A stretch of DNA of 64,000 nucleotides from the NCBI GenBank assembly GCA_036365455.1, contig JAWQUS010000027.1, positions 17,906,501 through 17,970,500 of the forward strand, in the 5' to 3' direction. The first letter of the stretch is position 1, and each line of letters starts with the position of its first letter. A program made the translations under genes and the position numbers. This document shows, piece after piece, positions 53,902-62,924 of this stretch. Source of the DNA: Macrosoma leucophasiata. Lineage: Eukaryota > Arthropoda > Insecta > Lepidoptera > Hedylidae. The notes under the pieces are model-generated. The model did not search any database. It had not been told where the DNA came from and worked only from the letters and a program-made list of their open reading frames with translations.

Positions 53902-54185
53902 CTGGTGGTAGAGTTCCAGTGCACGAGCTCGTGGGCGTAGGCACCACCGCATTACCTAATCTATCTGTCGCCAAATGGTAGTGTTCAGCACTATCGTGTT
54001 CCAATCAGATGGTGATGTATGCCAGCGTAATAACCATCCAACCAGAGACAAAACAACTTAGGTCTCAGGGGTGGCAACGCATCTGAATTTTCACCTCGTC
54101 TTTGTGTGGGTATCTATAGGCTGCAGTCATCACTTAACATCAATGTGAACAGCATGCCTGTTTGCCACCCTCATTACAAAAAAAA
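53902..54185 (+). repeat. Family A repeat, full length
   Basis: CTGGTGGTAGAGTTCCAGTG, GGCACCACCGCATTACCTAA and TCACTTAACATCAATGTGAA with an A run. The segment 54188-54262 (CTATTGGGATTTTCCCATTT, GCAATGTGCCCGGAGAC) is a family P SINE body fragment. Confidence 0.85.
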
Positions 54186-54635
54186 GTGCTATTGGGATTT
54201 TCCCATTTTCGTGAGATTCTTAGTACCTACTCAAAGTTTGGCAATGTGCCCGGAGACGAAACTATTTTGTAGGAATAAACTCGCGTATACCTACATATTT
54301 AACTAAGATGATTCTTTAAAATCAACCCGAAATTTGAAGTTATGTAGGTTACAGTAGTGTTTCAAGGTTGATTTTTACGATGACATCGGGAAAGTTTATT
54401 TACGTTTCCTATGGTAAAGAAAAGAATAGTCCATTTAATGTTGTTTACGTTTTGCGTCATCTTATATTCCTTTTGTATTGTTCGCTTGCGTAAACCTTAT
54501 ATCTGCTTACGCATTATGATTGAGCAAACATTATATTGTGTGGCTGAAATTGATGATAACACATTATTACCTATTACTAACTCGATTAATTCTCGAAAGG
54601 ACATACCTTTACATGACTCTAACGCATACATTTAT

Positions 54636-54756
54636 ATGACTCTAACGCAAATACCTACCTACTACCGCTGCAAAACGTTGGTATTACCTACGTTTTGCAG
54701 CGTTGGTATTACCTACGTTTTGCAACGTTAGTAGATAGGTATTTGCGTTAGTCATG
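54636..54756. repeat. Long hairpin with tandem 25-bp units in one arm
   Basis: ATGACTCTAACGCAAATACC at 54636 pairs with GGTATTTGCGTTAGTCAT at the right. Inner pairing involves CTGCAAAACG against CGTTTTGCAG. TTGGTATTACCTACGTTTTG occurs twice in tandem (from 54678 and 54703), so the right arm is a duplicated unit. CATGACTCTAACGCA also precedes at 54612. Confidence 0.8.
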
Positions 54757-55216
54757 TAAATCCCATTCTCAAATGGTGTGAATTAAAAATGCGAGATGTG
54801 TTTAAGTCTTGTTAGAGATATCTACTGAGATCTCAAGGACTGGATGAAGACGATCTTAAGATCACATTTCACGTGATCATAATACCGTGTTCTGGGAATA
54901 AGACCCGGGACTATGTGGGACTTGTTATTGGAGCTGCTCTAACACAACAAATAATATTCAATAAAAAAAAGAAAAACTGCCTCAAAAAAAAATTATAAAA
55001 AGATTTTTTTTATAAATAGTAAAAAATCGAATATGTAACTATTGAATTTATTTTTTAAGTCTAATAGAACTTAGATGAAATTAGCACAACCCATATACCT
55101 ACGTTATACCTATTTATTTATTAATTGATAGCTAATAATAACAATAATTATTTGACCAAAATCATAAATTAATACACTCTCCAGATCAGATCCCCAAAAA
55201 CAAACAAAAGGAACTC
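54757..55216. other. No exon recognised; A/T-rich DNA
   Basis: Would be intron of the minus-strand gene starting at 55289, if that exon is real. Contains A and T runs near 54960-55015. Confidence 0.4.
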
Positions 55217-55218
55217 AC

Positions 55219-55289
55219 TCAGCATCCCGGTTCTCCAGGGAGTTAGTGGACAAGCGCGGCACCAACGGCCGGTAGCTCGACCTGGTCAT
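55219..55289 (-). CDS. Candidate first coding exon of an unidentified gene
   Basis: The minus strand has ATG at 55289-55287 and reads MTRSSYRPLVPRLSTNSLEN then RDA, followed by GA|GTGAGTTC, a consensus splice donor at 55218-55217. The exon's G+C content exceeds that of nearby sequence and no repeat matches it. The 5' untranslated part extends to a TCAGT at 55380-55376. The product is unknown: the N-terminus is basic and serine-rich with no signal peptide or domain. Later exons were not found leftward in the window, so either the first intron is very long or they are short and unrecognised. I infer a host gene from the start, composition and donor together. Confidence 0.45.
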
Positions 55290-55375
55290 CTCCAGGTACG
55301 GTCCAGGCACACACCGAACTTATTGCAATACGATCAATTCAAGACACGCCTGCCGGCTGACGTATTGCACCAACA

Positions 55376-55380
55376 ACTGA
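55376..55380 (-). promoter_or_regulatory. Candidate initiator (TCAGT)
   Basis: AATCAGTTG on the minus strand fits the arthropod initiator TCAGT and lies 87-91 bases before the ATG at 55289. No TATA box is seen at the usual distance upstream. Confidence 0.3.
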
Positions 55381-55856
55381 TTACCATTGTTCAACAATCC
55401 ACCTGTTTACTGCTGATAACGTATCTATCTATCACATATCGGGACGTATATTATTCGACCGGCTTGCCACAATAGATAACAACACGCCGAATACGGCACT
55501 AAAATTATTTACGTTTGTGAATACTGTGAATGGAGCGATCAATAAAATTGAAGTTGTTGGGGTGAAAGCTCGCTGTGATATCTTGGGCCGGTTCTGCAAG
55601 CTTACAAGACTAGTAACGCCATCTAGTTCATGGACATTGCATGCGGTTGTAGAGACGTAGAGTCTGTCTGTATTTTTATTGTATAAAATTCTAAAATTAG
55701 ATTAGTCTCAATTAAAAAAGTATATATATATTGAGACACTAGATAGCACGTACCTATAATATTTTAGTGGTGCCATATTTATTGTTAGGTACAAGTTTTT
55801 TTTAAATCATCGATTTTAATCACATTTTAATTGAAATACCTACTTATAAATAATTA
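55381..55856. other. Spacer between two minus-strand genes
   Basis: Holds upstream DNA of the exon at 55289 and the downstream flank of the membrane-protein gene. An AACGCCATCTAG motif occurs near 55615. Confidence 0.4.
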
Positions 55857-55866
55857 TTTATTTATT
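55857..55866 (-). terminator. Candidate poly(A) signals (overlapping AATAAA)
   Basis: Minus-strand AATAAATAAA lies about 150 bases past the stop codon at 56018 and is the first such hexamer after it. Confidence 0.4.
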
Positions 55867-56017
55867 ATAAAGGCCAAAGATCGATGTCGTGAAATAAACA
55901 CAGTTTCATTAAATAATAGCACTAATTTGTGATTGAAAAATTTAATACTTGTGAAGGTATGCCACTATTTACAATAAAATAATGTGATAGGTAGTTATAT
56001 TATTATTATTTCTAATA

Positions 56018-56191
56018 TTATATAGTTTTCTTGTCTTCAGTTACCTTATTCTCAGTAATCTGTTTGTCTAATGTTTCACTATTATTTCCGACAGATTTGT
56101 TTGGATTTTCATCTTCTTTCAACAATTCTTCAAGATCCTTTTCAGCATTTTTCAGATCTTCTTCTGTTATATTCAATTTGGGGTAACGTCT
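56018..56191 (-). CDS. Membrane-protein gene, last exon (acidic C-terminal half)
   Basis: The minus strand has a TGTTCACAG acceptor directly before 56191, then 57 codons (RRYPKLNITEEDLKNAEKDL, EELLKEDENPNKS and on to TEDKKTI) and a TAA stop at 56020-56018. It is in phase with the exon at 59555-59731, joining KELQ to RRYP. The first part is charged and helix-prone, probably a coiled coil; the tail is hydrophilic and rich in N, E, K and T. It would face away from the membrane on the same side as the basic segment after the hydrophobic stretch. The exon pairing is my inference from phase, splice signals and composition. I recognise no family. Confidence 0.55.
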   Translation of the reverse strand, partial: RRYPKLNITEEDLKNAEKDLEELLKEDENPNKSVGNNSETLDKQITENKVTEDKKTI

Positions 56192-56536
56192 CTGTGAACA
56201 TTTTAAGAAAACATTTGTAATTCGCCACCATAAAATATGTAGGTACATATACGTCTTGTAACTTACAGAAAAAAAACAGACCCACGAATATAACGAAACC
56301 AGATTGTATTTTTGACTTGTACATTATGTATCTTCGTATTCTGTCTTTATTTAGGAATGCAATGAACGTAGACAATAAAAATTTAATAATCTACGTTAAT
56401 AACTTAGAATGGTATGGAAAATTATTAGCGTCCTAAAAACCTGCTATGAATGAATAAAAAAATAAGTTTATAATTAAGTTGTTGTATGGAAATGAAAAGC
56501 CGTAGATAAATATTACTTTATCTAACTAGATGATCT

Positions 56537-56824
56537 ACGTAACTTCACGCCTGTAATCCCCGAAGGGGTAGGCAGAGGTAAATGCATGCATTCAATCATA
56601 CATGCAAACACCCACGACTGTAACAGGTGGCGAACCTGTTGCCATCTCCGGGCACATTACCAAACTCCGGGGTACTGGGAAACTTCCAGAAAATGGAAAA
56701 ATCCCAATAGAAGCAGAGATAAGGGATTTTAAACCGTTATCTCTGATAGTCCCCGACCCGGGAATCGAACCCAGGACCTCCAGCGTAATAGTAGTGGCCT
56801 GCTACCACTACGTTACTGAGGCAG
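56537..56824 (-). mobile_element. tRNA-derived SINE (family P), full length
   Basis: On the minus strand CTGCCTCAGTAACGTAGTGG, B-box GGGTTCGATTCCCGGGTCGG, AGATAACGGTTTAAAATCCC, TTTGGTAATGTGCCCGGAGA and a 3' end CTACCCCTTCGGGGATTACA. It is in the same orientation as the surrounding gene. Confidence 0.85.
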
Positions 56825-56857
56825 TTAGATGATCTATTTCTCTAATATTTTTTTATG

Positions 56858-56930
56858 CTTTAGTTGTCTAGTGGCAATGGGCTACTTCTGCTACACTGGT
56901 GTCGAGTGTTCGACCCGGATGGGGACTAAG
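56858..56930 (+). mobile_element. SINE head fragment
   Basis: GCTTTAGTTGTCTAGTGGCA and GTGTTCGACCCGGATGGGG recall A- and B-box regions of a tRNA-derived head. Confidence 0.4.
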
Positions 56931-56989
56931 TAGGTACTCTTGGCATTTTTCCATTTTTCAGATATAACTGTTATATGTAATAACGTTAA

Positions 56990-57305
56990 CTAGTGACCCG
57001 ACTCGGCTTTGCGCGGTTGCAATGTAGATTGTCACTAGTAATTTGATGCCATTCTCTATCATCAAATTCTACCTATTCATCTATTTAAAACTAGAATTGA
57101 CGACTGACCATTATGTCAGGGGCCACAAGGTTTACATTGGAAAAGTTAGTATGATGCTACGAAATTACTAATTTGCCGCGCAGGTATCTATTTTTTTCTT
57201 TCATTAAAACCTTCTACGGGCAATTGGCACCTTCTACGGTGAAGCCGTTCTTGAGTTTTGCGCTTAGCAACACATTTATTAAATAGATTCATTTTTATTT
57301 ACATA
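56990..57305 (-). mobile_element. Helitron-like element, 3' end CTAG|T
   Basis: ACTAGTGACCCGACTCGGCT at the left is a minus-strand terminus CTAG|T. The body (GACGACTGACCATTATGTCA, TGCGCTTAGCAACACATTTA) matches the copy at 43558-43853. Confidence 0.55.
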
Positions 57306-57590
57306 AATTTAATTATCACCATCGCATTGACATTGTCGAATACATACTCGTACATTCGCCATTGTGAACAGCAAAAATCGTTTTATTGTAGTTGGACTTA
57401 CAACAAGGAACAATCCACAAACATGCCAAGTTTGTGTTAAGATTTTAACTCTAATATTTTAAGGTATTACATAACTCGATTTTTACATGTTGGTTCCTTG
57501 TTGCATAAGTAGGTCAAGTTTAAAATCAAACTCGTGTTTTCGAATGTCGGGAACTCCGCTCTAAATAGGTAGGCAGCGTTAAGGCATACT

Positions 57591-57665
57591 AGAACGAGTA
57601 TCTTTGATATACAAACTCGTATCATTGAGATACGAGTTTGTATATCAATGATACGAGTACGTTCT
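57591..57665. repeat. 75-base near-perfect hairpin
   Basis: AGAACGAGTATC, then GATATACAAACTCGTATC, a short ATTGA loop, and the inverted partner GATACGAGTTTGTATATCA with GAGTACGTTCT at the end. Inner pairing is perfect over about 18 bases, with a few bulges outside. Confidence 0.85.
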
Positions 57666-57762
57666 TTAATACATTTTAACACGTCTCTATAAAAGATTGA
57701 GAAAACTACTTACCTGTTTGTTTATTGCTAACGTTAACGATTCATATACCTAAGTTAATTTA

Positions 57763-57802
57763 TGTGATTGACACTATCATCGTAATGATGGTGTCAATCA
57801 CA
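57763..57802. repeat. 18-bp inverted repeat, 4-nt loop
   Basis: TGTGATTGACACTATCAT and ATGATGGTGTCAATCACA pair with one G-T, loop CGTA. Confidence 0.85.
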
Positions 57803-58258
57803 TCACACATTACGTATCTAGTCATATTGAATATCCATAATGTTCCATCAGAGATATTCACCGCTTGGCCATATTATTATGAGCACCTTATACGGTGATT
57901 ATAAAAGCTATTTTCGATTGCTTTTGAATAAGCGTAGAGTTCCCTGACCGTACAAAATGACTTTGTAATTGTGTAGCTAACATAATCAACAATTAATATT
58001 GCACATCGAGTCTACGAAAAAGACAATCGGCTAGTTTCGACTTCATAGAGCGTTGCGTGCTGCACACTGCCTACGTAAGCACTGATAGTCAGGTATTGGT
58101 TAAAAATTGATCAAAATGTTCGACAGGCGTCACATAGGTAAGGTGCGAAAGAGATAACGCTCTACAGACCCAAAATAAGTCGAAGTCTCTCTCTAAGGTA
58201 ATGTGTAACATTTCCTGTTTTGATACTGTACCTACTTACTAGTATCACATCATCGTAA

Positions 58259-58512
58259 GTGCTTACTCGTTTGAAGTCCGGGAAAAGATGCATTTCCTTG
58301 AAAAGTTTTTACAACGCTTTTGGCGAGGCCAAATTAATTATTGCAAACAAAATAAACATTAAAGACATAAACCATTGTTACTTTGATTATGGGTTACGTT
58401 TCAACGCTATATTTTGGTACGAACCGACAGATGGTAAATCTCACGGATTTACGCAACACTTGAGATTTATGGTTTTAAGACATTTTCGCAGAAAATTAAG
58501 TTTATTATTTTG
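58259..58512 (+). CDS. Open stretch ending at a splice donor, status uncertain
   Basis: About 84 codons without a stop after an in-frame TAA at 58253-58255, ending TTTTG|GTAAGTACC, a strong donor match. Residues include INHCYFDYGLRFNAIFWYEP and KSHGFTQHLRFMVLRHFRRK, a plausible folded composition, but there is no in-frame ATG near the start and no clean acceptor. It could be an exon of an opposite-strand nested gene, a decayed element or chance. No family is recognised. Confidence 0.2.
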
Positions 58513-58560
58513 GTAAGTACCTACTAGGTAGGTTGGTAAAATGTATATGAATTACTCGAA

Positions 58561-58862
58561 CTGCCTCGGTAGGCTAGTGGTAGCAGGCCACTACTACTAC
58601 GCTGAGGGTTCGATTCTCGGGTAGGGGGTTATCAGATATAATGGTGTAAAGTCCTTCATCTCTGGTTCTATTCAGATTTTTCCATTTTTGGAAATATCGC
58701 ATTACCTCGAAGTTTGGTAATGTGCCCGTTGATGTCAACAGGCTCACCATCTGTTACATCGGCCAAAACGTAACCGGCGAATCGTAGGTGTTTGCATGTA
58801 TGCTTGAATGCATGCATTCTCTGCCTACCCCTTCGGGTATTACAGGCGTGAAGTTACGTTAC
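58561..58862 (+). mobile_element. tRNA-derived SINE (family P), near full length
   Basis: CTGCCTCGGTAGGCTAGTGG, GAGGGTTCGATTCTCGGGTA, AAGTTTGGTAATGTGCCCGT, GCATGTATGCTTGAATGCAT and CCTACCCCTTCGGGTATTAC. The tail shows ACGTT repeated. Confidence 0.85.
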
Positions 58863-58894
58863 GTTTTATAAGAATTAATGTAATTGTAGTGTTT

Positions 58895-59110
58895 ATAGGA
58901 GAACCAAGATGAACCTATCTAGACCAAATAGGTCAAGTTTTGTGTGAAGGTCAAGAGAGGTCAAGAGTGTTCGGAATCGTCGTGTATGTATGAAGGGAGT
59001 GATAAATGTAGCAGAGGTAGTAAAGGTTATAAAGTTCCAGATGTTTGGGGCTGCTGCACGCTCCCTGCCTGCAACGCAAGGGAGTTTTGACGTGAAGATT
59101 TTAAGTAGGT
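58895..59110 (-). repeat. Family N repeat, reversed
   Basis: GAACCTATCTAGACCAAATA, TTCGGAATCGTCGTGTATGT and GGAGTTTTGACGTGAAGATT correspond in reverse to 47143-47345. Confidence 0.5.
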
Positions 59111-59154
59111 ACCGGATGAATTTTCAGAGCAAAATAAGCTTACGTTTTTTTTTA

Positions 59155-59232
59155 TTAGTTATACTTACGTACTGTGTAGGGAATAAGACGGGCTTAATGC
59201 CACAAGGCATTCTCTGACAGCCAACCTTAGGG
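59155..59232 (+). mobile_element. CR1-like 3' untranslated fragment (family O)
   Basis: AAGACGGGCTTAATGCCACA, AGGCATTCTCTGACAGCCAA, as at 51388-51430. Confidence 0.5.
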
Positions 59233-59554
59233 TAGTGGAACAAAATTGTGAAGGTGCAAATTATGGAAAATCTAGGTATTGTTATTTCTCTATCTATTAA
59301 TCTTGTTATTTCATTTAATCGATTATTATATTTATGATTATTGACTCGGAAGTTTATTAAAAAGTTCATATAGTGAAAAAAATATGTTAATACTATAACA
59401 AGATATACCTACCTACTACTAGCTAAAAGTTGCAGCAACGGTTTACTTTACTATTGACATTATTAGATACATATTCTCTGCTTTTGATGACTAGATAGAT
59501 ACATAATTGGGTATTATTAACTGGCATGCCAAAAGGTCTTTACGAAAATTTTAC

Positions 59555-59731
59555 CTGAAGTTCCTTCAAGGAATCCTCCATATTTGCATGTTGGGCTCTT
59601 AACCTTCGTGGGAACATGAACACGATGTTGAAGAGCCTCAGCATCAGCCAGCACATCGCCGTCAGAGAGCCATACACGAACATAGCCTTCAGCATCGCAT
59701 AGAAATCCACGCCAACCTCTTGATGCTTCAT
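59555..59731 (-). CDS. Membrane-protein gene, first coding exon (single-pass segment)
   Basis: Minus-strand ATG at 59731-59729 in good context (ATCATGA) begins MKHQEVGVDFYAMLKAMFVY. Residues about 12-40 are hydrophobic (GSLTAMCWLMLRLFNIVFMF), fitting one membrane helix, followed by basic PRRLRAQ. The exon has 59 codons and ends CAG|GTAAAA at 59555/59554. Joined in phase to 56191-56018 it gives 116 residues: short N-terminus, one helix, basic turn, acidic coiled-coil-like tail. The frame is open upstream to about 59920 without an ATG, so an upstream start or exon is not excluded. It is probably an organelle or plasma membrane anchor protein; I do not recognise a family. Confidence 0.6.
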
Positions 59732-60628
59732 GATGAAAATAGGCTGTTTCACTTTTGGACAAAAGCGTTCACAATAAACCGTTTCACCTAAATACTCGTA
59801 CAAATATGGTATTATTTCCACGTGTATCGAAATGGACGGTGTCCACAACAGTGACCCACATTCAATCGATTGAATGTTGACGTGGCGGCGAGAATTATTG
59901 ATGTTACAGTGGTGGTAAACTGCGTTGTCAACTGGTAGTTTTTATATCGTTAGGCTCAGTCGGTAGGTTAGGCAATTTGGATCAATTCTATGTCTTAATC
60001 ACAGATGCAAAAACAGTTGTAAGTTTCTCGAGGGTTGGAACGTACCTTCTGTGAAGCTGAGTATAGTACCTATGTCTGTGATGTCGTAGATCGTAGGTAC
60101 ACGGATGAACTGATTTTGGTTCGGTATTTCTATTTGGATGACTTGATAGACAGTGATTTTTTTGTCGAAATGTTGACATACCTACAAGTAGAAGGGCTGT
60201 AGGGCACCTAATTTCAAGTGGTCACCGTCAACCTATAGACATTTATTAGACCAGGCCACGCATTGCCATCCCTGAGAATTCATTTGACGCCGGTTTTACA
60301 AACCCCATATTGTATCGCCCAAGAAACACATATTAGGCACTCCAAAAATTGCACGTTCTGGATATTAAAAAAAACGAAAATCGCAGTGTTGTGAACGCCC
60401 ACGTTTCAACATGGAACTTCGGCAGGTGTTGCGATGTAGAAAAGAAGGCGATATGCCAGCATGAGAACTGTTCAGCAGAGTTCCCGCCATTGTAGAGACG
60501 ATCAAGAACGGACGGACTCTATGTCTTTTCAGATGCTCGAGCCTATCTGTACCTAAATCCTGTGTCGTCAATGATGGGTGTTTCAGTTGAATGGTAGGTG
60601 GAGCATTGAAAGATAGCCTTTTCCTGTT
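59732..60628. other. Upstream flank of the membrane-protein gene; no other gene recognised
   Basis: Contains its likely 5' untranslated region and promoter, not resolved. The stretch 60365-60620 has open frames on the minus strand with no recognisable domain. Confidence 0.4.
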
Positions 60629-60820
60629 TATCCCAAGCGTCGGCTGTATCGCCGCCATTTTGAACATAGTTGAAAATGATAAAATCGTTTGAATGAAATG
60701 TATATATATATATATAATATATTCTTGAATAAATTAATTGTATTTTTTTCGGATTCTTCTTTAATTTACCCATTTTTTGAGGTCGTGTACGAACCAGAGC
60801 CGAGCTCGTAAAATCTCCTT
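60629..60820 (+). mobile_element. TA-flanked MITE (family D), right end only
   Basis: TATCCCAAGCGTCGGCTGTA, a (TA)n at 60700-60720, TTACCCATTTTTTGAGGTCG and an AAATCTCCTT end followed by TA. The left two-thirds are missing. Confidence 0.75.
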
Positions 60821-60822
60821 TA

Positions 60823-61467
60823 ATATATTTAATATACTCGACAATTCAATTTTCACCCTTTGTCAAAGATTTGGGACTTTACCTGGATTCCACCTTGAGC
60901 TGGAATAAACAAATTAGTAACGTTAGCAAAAATGTTACGTCTTCGTTGCGGTCGCTATATAGATTTAAAAATTTCTTACCACTCAGTACGAAAAAGCTTC
61001 TGGTTCAATCTCTTGTTTTACCCATTATTGACTATGCAGATGTTTGCTACCCTGACTTATCCCAGGAGCTTTTGAACAAATTGGACCGCCTCCTTAATAA
61101 TTACATTCGCTTCATTTATGGTTTGCGCAAGTTCGACCACATTTCAGACTATCGTTATAAACTTCAATGGCTTCCTATCCGTCAGCGTAGATCTGTCAGG
61201 ATACTCTCCTTCCTCTTTAATGTCATTAACGATCCATGTTCACCCGATTATCTCAACATATATTTCCAAACACTGGGCGACTCTCACAATCTTAATCTTC
61301 GCTCTTCGGAAAATCTTACCCTAGCCATTCCTTCTCACAACACTAGCTTTGTTTCCCATTCATTCACTGTTTCGGCAATAAAACTTTGGAACGCGCTTCC
61401 CGTGGCTATCAGAAAATCAACTTGTAAATTATCTTTCAAAATTAAAGTACGTCAACATTTTTTTTAA
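60823..61467 (+). pseudogene. 5'-truncated CR1-like non-LTR reverse transcriptase, C-terminal part
   Basis: The open frame from about 60823 to the TAA at 61465 holds the last ~210 residues of an ORF2. VKDLGLYLDSTLSW is the end of the palm/thumb region, then FKNFLPLSTKKLLVQSLVLP, IIDYADVCYPDL, and the terminal AIKLWNALPVAIRKS, a signature of CR1/L2/Daphne-type elements. The catalytic YADD and everything before it are absent, so it cannot be active. It starts beside a truncated family D MITE, and AT-rich 3' untranslated sequence follows to about 61617. Confidence 0.85.
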
Positions 61468-61617
61468 TTTGCTGTCTTAGAAGATTCACATGTCTGTCAT
61501 TCATCGTGATTATTCCCAATTCGTATCTTTAATATTTATTTATATTTGTACTTAATATAGATATATAATATATATACATCTTTGTACCTTTCATATTTAT
61601 ATATTTACATTTATATA

Positions 61618-62211
61618 TGTCGGAGTGGAACCTGAATGTGACTGCTGGCGCCATCTGGTTTGTCGGAGACGTAACCTAATTATGACTAGGGTAGATTGTT
61701 CAATAGAGAATTCTAGGTGGCGCCACGGTCGGCGTAGGTTCTTGAAATTGTTATCTTAGAGGGGATAGTTACTAGCCGATATCGGGTTTATAAAGGCTAG
61801 AAAATAGTTCATGACGGTCAGTCATAGAGTAACAGTCAGTCAGTCACAGTCACACAGTTGAATCAAATTATTATAGCGCAGTTATGCTGCCAGTTAGAAC
61901 AGTGAACGTCAGTGATATTAAAGTGATATAAAGCGGGTAGTCCTGAACTTGTGATAGTAGTACTCGTAGTATCGTATCCTGATAAATATGGTTGCCCGGT
62001 CCGAAGGGTTTCTTGCCCGTTCTTCCCTGCCGGAAGTAATCGAATGGGCGGATCTTTGGCAATATACGACTTTATTCTGCCAACCTGTGCTTTATTTCAT
62101 CATCCGCTCGAGTACCCACCTACAGATGCCCACAAACACGAGTAACATGTCGGCTTATGGAAAGACACGCCCACAATACTACCCACATGTCCGGACTGGA
62201 GGCCCTCCTGC

Positions 62212-62213
<2 letters not shown>
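61618..62213 (+). mobile_element. LTR-like or promoter unit with TATA box and initiator
   Basis: Starts TGTCGGAGTGGAACCTGAAT; a related GTCGGAGACGTAACCTAAT follows 45 bases later, giving two upstream repeats with GGCGCCATCTGG and TAGGTGGCGCCAC between and after. Then come a TATA box, a TCAGT initiator, and a leader rich in CAGTCAGTCAGTCA. This layout is common in insect LTR retrotransposons, but no second LTR, primer-binding site or pol gene was found, so a solo LTR, an untranscribed fragment or a host promoter all remain possible. Confidence 0.4.
61789..61822 (+). promoter_or_regulatory. Core promoter: TATAAA plus TCAGT initiator
   Basis: TATAAA at 61789-61794 and TCAGT at 61818-61822 place the expected start A (61820) 31 bases after the TATA box, which is the canonical spacing for RNA polymerase II in insects. 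Confidence 0.6.

Positions 62214-62257
<44 letters not shown>
61988..62257 (+). CDS. Short open frame after the TATA/initiator unit
   Basis: ATG in good context (AATATGG) opens a frame reading MVARSEGFLARSSLPEVIEW and on through PQYYPHVRTGGPPAD, then runs into an (AT)n tract coding only I and Y. The pre-microsatellite part has about 76 codons and a mixed, plausible composition, but no known domain. If the unit is an LTR element this could be the start of gag, cut by the microsatellite. Confidence 0.25.
62214..62256. repeat. (AT)n microsatellite
   Basis: About 21 AT units, followed by AT-rich sequence to 62300. It marks the junction between the promoter-like unit and the next repeat. Confidence 0.95.
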
Positions 62258-62260
<3 letters not shown>

Positions 62261-62394
62261 TCTGTATAATATATATAATATTTATTGATATACTTATCTA
62301 TAATATGTTATAATTATAATCATCCAAGTTTGTTTCATTTATTATAATGTCATTCTCTTCTTTTAACCAGTGTTGCACCTACATCGTTGATTTC

Positions 62395-62639
62395 TACACA
62401 ACTCAATGGTTGACTGGTAGAAAACGCCTAGTGGCGTTAAGTCCGCCTTATCTATATTGTATGTGCATAAAAGTATAAATAAATAAATAAATACATAAAT
62501 AAATAAATATACACATATAATTATGTTGATGATGATTACAAGGTCATCGTAAAAGATAGATCTTGAGGTTCTTTTTAAACGTAAACCTTGAGTCAGACCT
62601 CCGAAGTGTATCCGGCAGCCCATTCCACAAGCGAGCATT
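62395..62639 (-). mobile_element. CR1-like element, 3' end on minus strand
   Basis: The minus strand begins in the last 31 codons of a reverse transcriptase ORF (62639-62544) and then has an untranslated part with TTTATTTATTTATTTATG, AAGGCGGACTTAACGCC and TTTTCTACCAGTCAACC. It is the same type as 51355-51445. Confidence 0.7.
62544..62639 (-). pseudogene. CR1-like ORF2 C-terminus fragment
   Basis: Reads NARLWNGLPDTLRRSDSRFT then FKKNLKIYLLR and TGA at 62546-62544. The RLWNGLP stretch is the counterpart of KLWNALP in the fragment at 61381-61420. Only the extreme C-terminus survives. Confidence 0.75.
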
Positions 62640-62716
62640 TTGCGGCAAGTATATTAGGTTATGCGGTGGTGCCTACGCCCGCAAGCTCCTTCGCTGGAGC
62701 TCTATCACTAGTAAAA
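62640..62716 (-). repeat. Family A repeat, 5'-end fragment
   Basis: TGCGGCAAGTATATTAGGTT and GGAGCTCTATCACTAGTAAA in reverse complement. Confidence 0.75.
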
Positions 62717-62924
62717 TATAAATAATACTAGTATAATAAATGCATCAGTAGGATCATAGATTTATTATACTACTTCGTAAATCTATGAGTAGGACTGAGT
62801 AGGGCTCTATCAATGTTGAGTATACATGGACATGAATAAATCGATGCGAGTTCGCCTGTGGCGATTAGTTTCGTGCGACAATGACAAGTGGTCAACTTGT
62901 TCAAGGCTCGTTTTTTCTTTGTTA

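Larger units (their letters stand above)
56192..59554 (-). other. Inferred 3363-base intron of the membrane-protein gene
   Basis: Runs from donor GTAAAA (59554) to acceptor TTCACAG (56192). It carries two family P SINEs, a Helitron-like end, hairpins and other repeats listed separately. Stretches not listed are AT-rich and unassigned. Confidence 0.5.

Noticed and set aside
60365..60667. 100-codon minus-strand frame
   Set aside because: Ends inside a MITE fragment and shows no domain or splice context.
61818..61850. CAGTCAGTCAGT run considered as a CRISPR-like or satellite array
   Set aside because: Only a four-base leader repeat, with no spacer structure; typical of insect element leaders.
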